From contig CM041783.1 in the NCBI GenBank assembly GCA_023374045.1, forward strand, positions 92,291,298-92,355,297: a stretch of DNA of 64,000 bases, written 5' to 3'. The position numbers and the translations under genes are program-made. The DNA is from Limonium bicolor (Eukaryota; Streptophyta; Magnoliopsida; Caryophyllales; Plumbaginaceae). This document shows, piece by piece, positions 58,136 to 64,000 of the stretch (the stretch's first letter is position 1; every line of letters begins with the position of its first letter). Under the pieces are notes generated by a model. It had not been told where the DNA came from, searched no databases, and saw nothing but the letters and a program-made list of their open reading frames with translations.

Positions 58136-59784
58136 TACTAATACCCTCTCACACACTCAATTAAATATTACTCCCTCACACACACTAGAAGACAAGAGAA
58201 ATAAAGCAAAAAGTAACAAATACTTACCTTTTCCCTCTCTCTCTCCTCATTCCTCTCTTTTCCTGTGAGAACCCCCTCCCTCCTGATTCCTCTCTTCTCT
58301 TTCCTCTGGTTGGGACGATTTTGAAGAGCTCAAAATGGCTCCCATGGCTTCTCCACTATTATACTCCATGTTCTAGCTTCAATAAAGCCCCAAATCGAAA
58401 ATAAATTGCATACTCTTCTTCCCCTCATCAAGCTCTACATTTCTATCTTTTCAAAATTCGAAATGGAGGAGTTTGACCTCCATGGGTTTTGGGCATTTGA
58501 AGAGTAAACCACATATTCTTGAAGCTAGGAGCCTCCTCTTCCACTTAAGGTAAAAAGATTCAAGAGAAAAACTCATTTTCTCCATTTCCATGCCTTGGCC
58601 GATTTTGGCTTCTTTTAATGCCTTGTTCTCTTCTTTGTTTGAGCTTGGTTCAACTCTCCAATGGTGGAGGAACCCTCCTTTGTATTCAAGGCTTAAAAAC
58701 CTCTCTTGAAGCTCCAAGGTAAAACCCTAACTAATGGCATTTAAGCATTTCATTGAATTAAAGTTATCCAATGGGTTAAGGAGTTTAATTGTATTTATTT
58801 GTGTGTTTTGAATGTTGGCTTGGGGTTGGGTAACCCCATTGACCAACTTGACCGAGAATGAAGAAGAGGAGAGGAGTAGGACTCAAAGGAAGAAGTGTGA
58901 TCTTAAGGTAAGGAAAACCTATCTCAATGCTTAATCTAATGCATTAGTGTAGTGGGAATGGGTAAACAAATAAAAGAACCTAAACTGTTGTACTTAGTAT
59001 TGAAGTATTGAAGTTTGAGAACTTGTGAGCAAGTATGTGGATTTGTAGGCCTTAGAGCCAAATGAATGGTGTTTGTGTATTAGTATTGCTATTTGAGGAA
59101 GTAATGGTGTATTAGTATTGTGGTTGAAGAAATGTTGGTGTATTGAATTTTTGTATGAACCTTATGTGCTGGTAGGACCCTTGTTGGGTGTGGCTAGCTT
59201 TAGGTTGAATTTGATGAGAGGATGTGTATTTGAGGAAGTAAGGAAAGTAGGTGAACTATGGCAAAAATTTAGTAGGAAATGTGCATTGAGAATGACTTGG
59301 TAAGTGGGAGAACCAAGGTGTGTATTGGGGATAGTAGAGATGTTTAATGACCATTGGAATGGTAATTGTAGTATGAGAAATAAGAAGTGTAAAATCTGTA
59401 GCAAAGTGTATAAGAATACATTGAGAAGTTAGGAGAATTTAATGTGCAAGAATTGGTAAGGAATGTTGACTTGGGTATAGATATTGTATTTGCTTGGAAA
59501 TGTATTTGGGATACTAGGAGTAGCATTGGTAGAGGGGTATGGAATGGTAAAGGGTAAAATGAAAATCTAGCATGAGAGTAAAGAAAATTGTAAGAATTGA
59601 AAGGAAGTGAGGAGAAAATTATGTATGTGGATTTAGAGATGAGTAAGGAATTGTTGGATGAACCAAGGAAATTTGGAGGGCCTGGGTAGTGTTAAAATAT
59701 GTGGGATTACATGTAGGAAGAATGGGGAAGTAATGGGTAAAAGAGAGGATTGAAAACAGATTTTAAAACTGAAGTACTGGGCCG

Positions 59785-60106
59785 GACCGGACTTGCGACC
59801 GGACTTGCAAGTTCGTTCGAGCCCAGATTTACAAAGACGGGAAACCTTCTAGAATCGACCAGACTTGCGACCGGACATGCAAGTTCGGTCGGACCAGAAA
59901 ATTCTCCCGTCAGAAACCTTCTGGAATGGACCGAACTTGCGACCGGACTTGCAAGTTCGGTCGGCCAGAAAAATTCCCGTAATGCAAGCTACTGGAATGG
60001 ACCAAACTTGCGACCGGACTTGCAAGTTCGGTCGAGCCAGAAAATTTCCCGTACTGGTAGCTACTGGAATGGACCGGACTTGCAAGGTCGGTCGCAAGTC
60101 CGGTCG
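59785..60106 (+). repeat. Palindrome array G, five units
   Basis: Units at 59785-59820, 59857-59892, 59929-59964, 60000-60034 and 60072-60106; starts are 72, 72, 71 and 72 bp apart. Arms GACCGGACTTGC and GCAAGTTCGGTC. Units 1-4 have two 5' arms and one 3' arm; unit 5 has one 5' arm and two 3' arms. Spacers are 35-37 bp and share CAGAAAA, CCCGT and (CT)GGAATG. Confidence 0.95.
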
Positions 60107-61227
60107 AGTCAAAAAAAAAATTTACTATATGATTATGATAATCATATGTATATATTATATGCCTATACACATATATGCATATATATGTAGTAGTACACTA
60201 CAATTGAAATAATAAAGGTAAGAAAGTAAGTATATGAGTATGAAAACAAGTGTAAAAGTAACTAAGCAAGTTGAGAGTATAAGAACATTAAGTACACCGG
60301 GATAACGGGGTAAGTACGGGAGTGGTAATTATTTGTGTATCGTAAGAGTATAGTATTAATAATAATGTTGAAACAATATCAGTGGAATAAGTGTGAACCA
60401 AGGAACAAGGGAACACGTGTTAAAGCTAACTCCGGTGAAAGGTATGATTTCCTCATGCCGTATGCTAACCGAGTTACGTTGATTTGTGTGTGTATGCCGG
60501 CTAATCAAGACTAAAGCATGAAAACGGTTTACTGCCTTTCATTATATGTCTTGCTGTATGTTGATTGAGCTAACCTTCTTGATTGATTGTGTGGCTTTAC
60601 TTAGTGCGTAGACCGACTCATAGATGAGTCTTATTGTGTAATGGCTCGTAGTGAGAGTCATGTGTGAATTAATGGAACCGTAGCAACGCACTAAACCAAC
60701 GAACCAATAAATGATAACGTAAACCAATGAACTCACTAGAATGTGAGAGAGTGTACGGGAGTAATAACCTTCCGATAACGGTAGGAGAAACGAAATGAAT
60801 AATCCACAAACAAAAGTAGTGGAAGTACATAAGTAACCTATATTAGAGGAACTAATCTTGGTGCAAGACAAGAACCATGGGAGTAGAAAAGAATGATGAG
60901 GGATCTCCAAACCCCTTAGCAATTAGTCGACCCATTATGAGAGGACCCGACTGATGTAAGTATGTCCCGACCATGAGAGTATTCGATATGTTGGGGAAAC
61001 CCTTAAATCTGAGGATACTAGACGGTGGTAATTCCTAAGCTAACAGAGGTTATCGAGAGATATACTTCTAGGCTAATCCATGAGGTTGTATTGTGCTCTA
61101 GAGAAGAGTGTTGGGAATTCGTGTAGTCCGGTAGAACGGACATTTGAGTATTTGAGGAGCTAAGCGTATAGCCCTCGTATTGCAGGTCCGGTGGCGAGTC
61201 TTGAGTATGACTCCGCCCAGAGGCCAA

Positions 61228-61500
61228 AGTAATGAGTATTGCGTATGTATGAGTAAGGTAATGAGTATCAAGTAAGAAGCAAGTATGAGTATGTAATGAG
61301 TACCGAGTATTGAGTACGTATGAGTAAGTATCGAGTATTGAGTATGTAAGAGTAAGTAGGGGGAATTGAGTAGTGAGTATGCACTAGTATAGTAACGAGC
61401 ACAGAGTAAGGATCGTGTACGAGTAAGGTATTGAACATGGAGTGATGAGTATGCAAGAGTAAGGAGTAAGCATGAGTAGAGTAACGAATATTGAACATAG
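61228..61500 (+). repeat. GAGTA-rich minisatellite in LTR
   Basis: About 270 bp of loosely repeated AGTATGAGTA and GAGTATTGAGTA words, at the place where element 1 has its 26-bp repeat. It produces a long antisense open frame (61098-61664) of repeat composition, not a gene. Confidence 0.7.
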
Positions 61501-61657
61501 TACGAAGAGTAATGAATGTATAACAAATACGAATGGTTGACTATTGAATTGTCTTCCCTAGTAAGTATTGTACTTGTGTATTTATGTAGGTATCTTTGAT
61601 TGTATTGTGTAGTATGAGTATGTATGTATGCATGTAAAATGAACTCCATGTATATCC

Positions 61658-61756
61658 GACCCAAAGTAGTCGGCGTACCGCGGTTAGCACGCAGTATATG
61701 CGGATTTCATATGCAGCGTAAGCTGACCCCCTCGGGGGACCGTTTTTAGTGTGCAG
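61658..61756 (+). promoter_or_regulatory. Hairpin cluster with GNRA-type loop, acceptor-like site
   Basis: GAC..GTC, CAGC-GTAA-GCTG (GNRA loop), CCCC-CTCG-GGGG, T-run and GTGTGCAG/GTACC (CAG at 61754-61756). Confidence 0.6.
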
Positions 61757-62030
61757 GTACCGAGGCCGTTCACCGTTCGAGAGAGTAGGACGGGGACTGC
61801 TACATAAGCATGGGTAGTTGAGTAAAGGGAATTATATGTGTAAACGTAGTATGAATTTGGATGTCTAAACTGTATCGGTAATGTACGGATTGTAGTATAC
61901 TCGGTATAGTATTGTATTGGAGTTGTATCGAATTATGGATTGGTATGCAAGGGAAAGTAATGTATTGTGTAGAGCACTCGGTATCTTCATATTCATCAGA
62001 CCGATAGTATGTAGTATTGTAACTCGCCTT

Positions 62031-62052
62031 GTTAGTCACGTGGGTGACTAAC
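62031..62052 (+). promoter_or_regulatory. Conserved LTR-end stem-loop
   Basis: Arms GTTAGTCAC and GTGACTAAC around GTGG. Confidence 0.6.
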
Positions 62053-62147
62053 GGCATTGTACACCCGCCGTTGAGTAAGTAATATCCGCTGCGAAGGTAA
62101 GTATGGTACGGTAATGACGGTATTAGCGGTAGGGGTGTTACAAAAAC

Positions 62148-64000
62148 TTTATATAAGTTACATATTAACTTATAAACTATAGTTTTAATATTTAATTTTC
62201 TTTAATCTCTGAAAAGACCCATATAAATTCACAAATTATATTTTTGCCCCTTAAACCATTCAGTATTATACATATATTTTCATAAATCACATAATCACCC
62301 CAAAACTTATATAAACTTAATATTTTATGTCATAAATCATTTTAACCCAAAGTTTTTGGTCAACACTTTGACCAAGACTTAATTTTCATAATTAATACTT
62401 TAATATACCCATAAATTCACTTGTAATTTGGCTATACTCCCAAACTTTCCAATAATTACAAAATAGCCCCAAAACCTTATTAAATGTTATTTTAACACTT
62501 AACCGCTTATTTAAATTCACCAAAATTCATAATATTAATTCCTACCTTATATTATAACATAAATATACCAAATCAACCCCTTTGTTCTCGGCATTTAACA
62601 TTTGTACACTAAACTTTTCAAAATTTACATTTTAGCCACATAACTTATTAAACTAGCCATTTAAATACTTGTAGCTATTTTAATATTCCCAAAATTTATA
62701 AAATAAGTAAATACACTTATTATATTTCAAAATTCACCAAATCTCTTGTATTGCTCTCGGCCACAATTTAATTCTTACCATATGATTTTAAAACTTGGTT
62801 TAAACTTTATAATATGTATATATAAATGTATATAAGCCATATAACACTTCTAAAAATTATGGTAATGACTTAGAATGATTATAAACTAAAAATAGAACAT
62901 TAAATCCCTAGACCATTCGGTTCTAATATATATGTAACATAATTAATTTTGTGACCCAAAAATATAACTTAAGGTAGTAATCTTACCTTATATGTTATAA
63001 ATTATTTTCTTGACAATATAACCCATAGTTTTCGGTCTTAATTTATTTAAAGGTTATACAAGATTTTTATACCAAAGTTTGAAGCTTAAATCAAACTTAA
63101 ACTTAATAAACCTTACTTATATCAACTTACCCCTTAAATCAAGACAATTCTTGTACTTGATTTTTCCTTGAATTCCAAGCTCTCCAAATGTTATTTTGAT
63201 GAAGATATTTCGAACTCCTTGTACATATGTAGGAGATCTATTTGTTAGACTTCTAACAAGAGTTTATAAATAATATTTGTAGTAATTTTACAAGAGTTTA
63301 CCTTAAGAATTTAACAAGGTATTTTTGGTACACCTTGGGATGATTGTAGATCCAAGTTTCCTTCATGAAATAATGAAGAGAATATATGTTTAGAAGTTCT
63401 TAAATTTTCAAAAATTACTTAAGGAATTTTCTTAAGATTTTCAACATGAAAATATACCATAACTTGATCTTGTTGTTCCTTGTATTGTTGTTGAATCAAG
63501 AAGCCTCCTTAGAACACCTAAGCTTAGCGATTTTTGCAAGGTTGCTAGGATGATTTCTTGCTTCAAGACTTGATAGAATTAACTAGGAAATTACATTAAA
63601 ATGGTGTTAGAACCTAGAACACCATTAATGGAGTTTATTAACACTTAGGAACTAACTTAGGAAATGAAGAAAAGAGAGAGTTAGAGAAGAGACTTACCTA
63701 TTCGATTGAGGTGGGCAAGGAAATGGAGGTAGTCTCGTAAGTTATTAAGGCTAGGAATTGGCTAAATTATGTCTCATTATCTTATGTCATGTTTATGTTT
63801 ATTTTTATTACATAATTAGCTATTATGATCCCTTAGCTTGTTAGGTATGTGGCTGAGTGGCCTTAATGGAGTTAGGCATCTCCTAATATTGTAGTATTAT
63901 GGTTAAAGGAGTGGTAGGAGATTAACTAGATTATTCAATTTTAGCATGTCAATTATTTAGGATTAATTAAGTTGATTACCAGCTCTTACCTTGTCTTTCT
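62148..64000 (-). other. AT-rich continuation of the 55530 LTR
   Basis: Joins 57660 after removal of the solo LTR. Very AT-rich, with no coding frame and no LTR boundary. Weakly patterned words such as AACTTATAAA and CCAAAA recur. I see no further feature up to the window edge. Confidence 0.55.

Larger units (their letters stand above)
57661..62142 (+). mobile_element. Solo LTR, 4.48 kb, TSD AAAAC
   Basis: TGAAATACCCTGAACTTAAATATGG to AGGGGTGTTACA, with AAAAC at 57656-57660 and 62143-62147. Its start resembles the LTR at 8282. Visible in order: TATA-like element (58125), CT-rich leader (58230-58310), AAGGTAA donor-like sites (58545, 58715, 58905), array G, GAGTA-rich repeat, hairpin/acceptor cluster, stem-loop. 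Its last 1.1 kb aligns with 1-1110, 27847-28969 and, more loosely, 42100-43652. Confidence 0.96.
55530..64000 (-). repeat. Minus-strand LTR inserted in the chromovirus pol gene (right part outside window)
   Basis: Begins TGTAACACCCCTAATCC at 55530; the left TSD would be TAACA (55525-55529). It carries the stem-loop and hairpin/acceptor modules near its start (its 3' end on the element strand) and then long AT-rich sequence. It is interrupted by the solo LTR at 57661-62142. No LTR start sequence appears before 64000, so at least 3.98 kb belongs to it. No palindrome array was found in the visible part. Confidence 0.75.

Noticed and set aside
59785..60106. Regular repeats of about 36 bp with about 36-bp spacers look like a CRISPR array.
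   Set aside because: The repeats vary within an array, lie inside plant LTRs with TSDs, have no cas genes nearby, and the spacers share sequence words. They are palindromic LTR modules.
61098..61664. 188-codon antisense frame, and 120-152-codon antisense frames at 93-455 and 27844-28302.
   Set aside because: They arise from GAGTA-type minisatellites read on the opposite strand (Tyr/Ser/Leu-rich repeats). No start context or domain.
63001..64000. AT-rich right end considered as possible host intergenic or intron sequence.
   Set aside because: By nesting logic it continues the LTR begun at 55530, and no host exon or coding frame is visible.
1..64000. tRNA or rRNA genes.
   Set aside because: TGGTATCAGAGC matches are primer-binding sites next to LTR ends, not tRNA genes. 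No rRNA-like stretch was noticed by reading; a tRNAscan or Rfam run would be decisive.

Overview
The window looks like nuclear DNA of a flowering plant with a repeat-rich genome. There is no bacterial gene organisation and no intact protein-coding gene. Almost every base can be assigned to nested LTR retrotransposons of one related group, plus a small island of decayed hAT transposase sequence. LTRs begin TGAAATACCC (TGTAATACTCC in one) and end GGGGTGTTACA or a close variant. Seven insertions have boundaries in the window and six of these have matching 5-bp target-site duplications (TSDs). The primer-binding sites match initiator tRNA-Met. The only recognisable retroelement protein is a frameshifted integrase C-terminus with a chromodomain, which places the group near the Tekay/Del chromoviruses. 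The species cannot be named from the sequence.

Layout. (1) 1-28969: a plus-strand element whose 5' LTR runs off the left edge. Its noncoding interior carries a solo LTR (2442-4401, TSD ACACG). Its 3' LTR is split by another solo LTR (10776-26981, TSD CTGAC), which is itself split by a complete minus-strand element (14441-26147, TSD TTATG). (2) 28970-30424: the right part of an older LTR. (3) 30425-36271: unidentified sequence and remnants of two hAT transposase lineages joined head to tail, cut by a solo LTR (30747-34593, TSD TGGTG) and a small inverted-repeat element. (4) 36272-64000: a minus-strand LTR, interrupted by a minus-strand Tekay-like chromovirus (from 37619). The chromovirus 3' LTR received a complete 14.1-kb noncoding element (39435-53499, TSD CTTGG). 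Its pol gene received another minus-strand LTR (from 55530), which contains a solo LTR (57661-62142, TSD AAAAC).

The three elements with visible interiors (14441-26147, 39435-53499 and the one ending at 28969) have very long LTRs (3.4-4.5 kb) and about 5 kb of conserved but noncoding interior. They fit the LARD (large retrotransposon derivative) class and would depend on proteins from an autonomous relative, possibly the chromovirus at 37619-55529.

The most unusual feature is layered DNA/RNA structure. Seven LTR lineages carry, near mid-LTR, an array of 3-5 palindromes of about 36 bp separated by about 36 bp, giving a period of 69-75 bp and most often 71-73 bp. Arm sequences differ between lineages, and most units have three arms, so two alternative foldings are possible. 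Other conserved structures are a covarying stem-loop about 100 bp before the LTR end, a hairpin cluster with GNRA- and UUCG-type loops followed by a CAG/GT splice-acceptor-like site, a primer-binding site inside a perfect hairpin, and a covarying hairpin directly upstream of the polypurine tract. The last of these is duplicated 1.2-1.5 kb upstream as a candidate central polypurine tract. Together these suggest a family maintained for RNA structure rather than protein coding.
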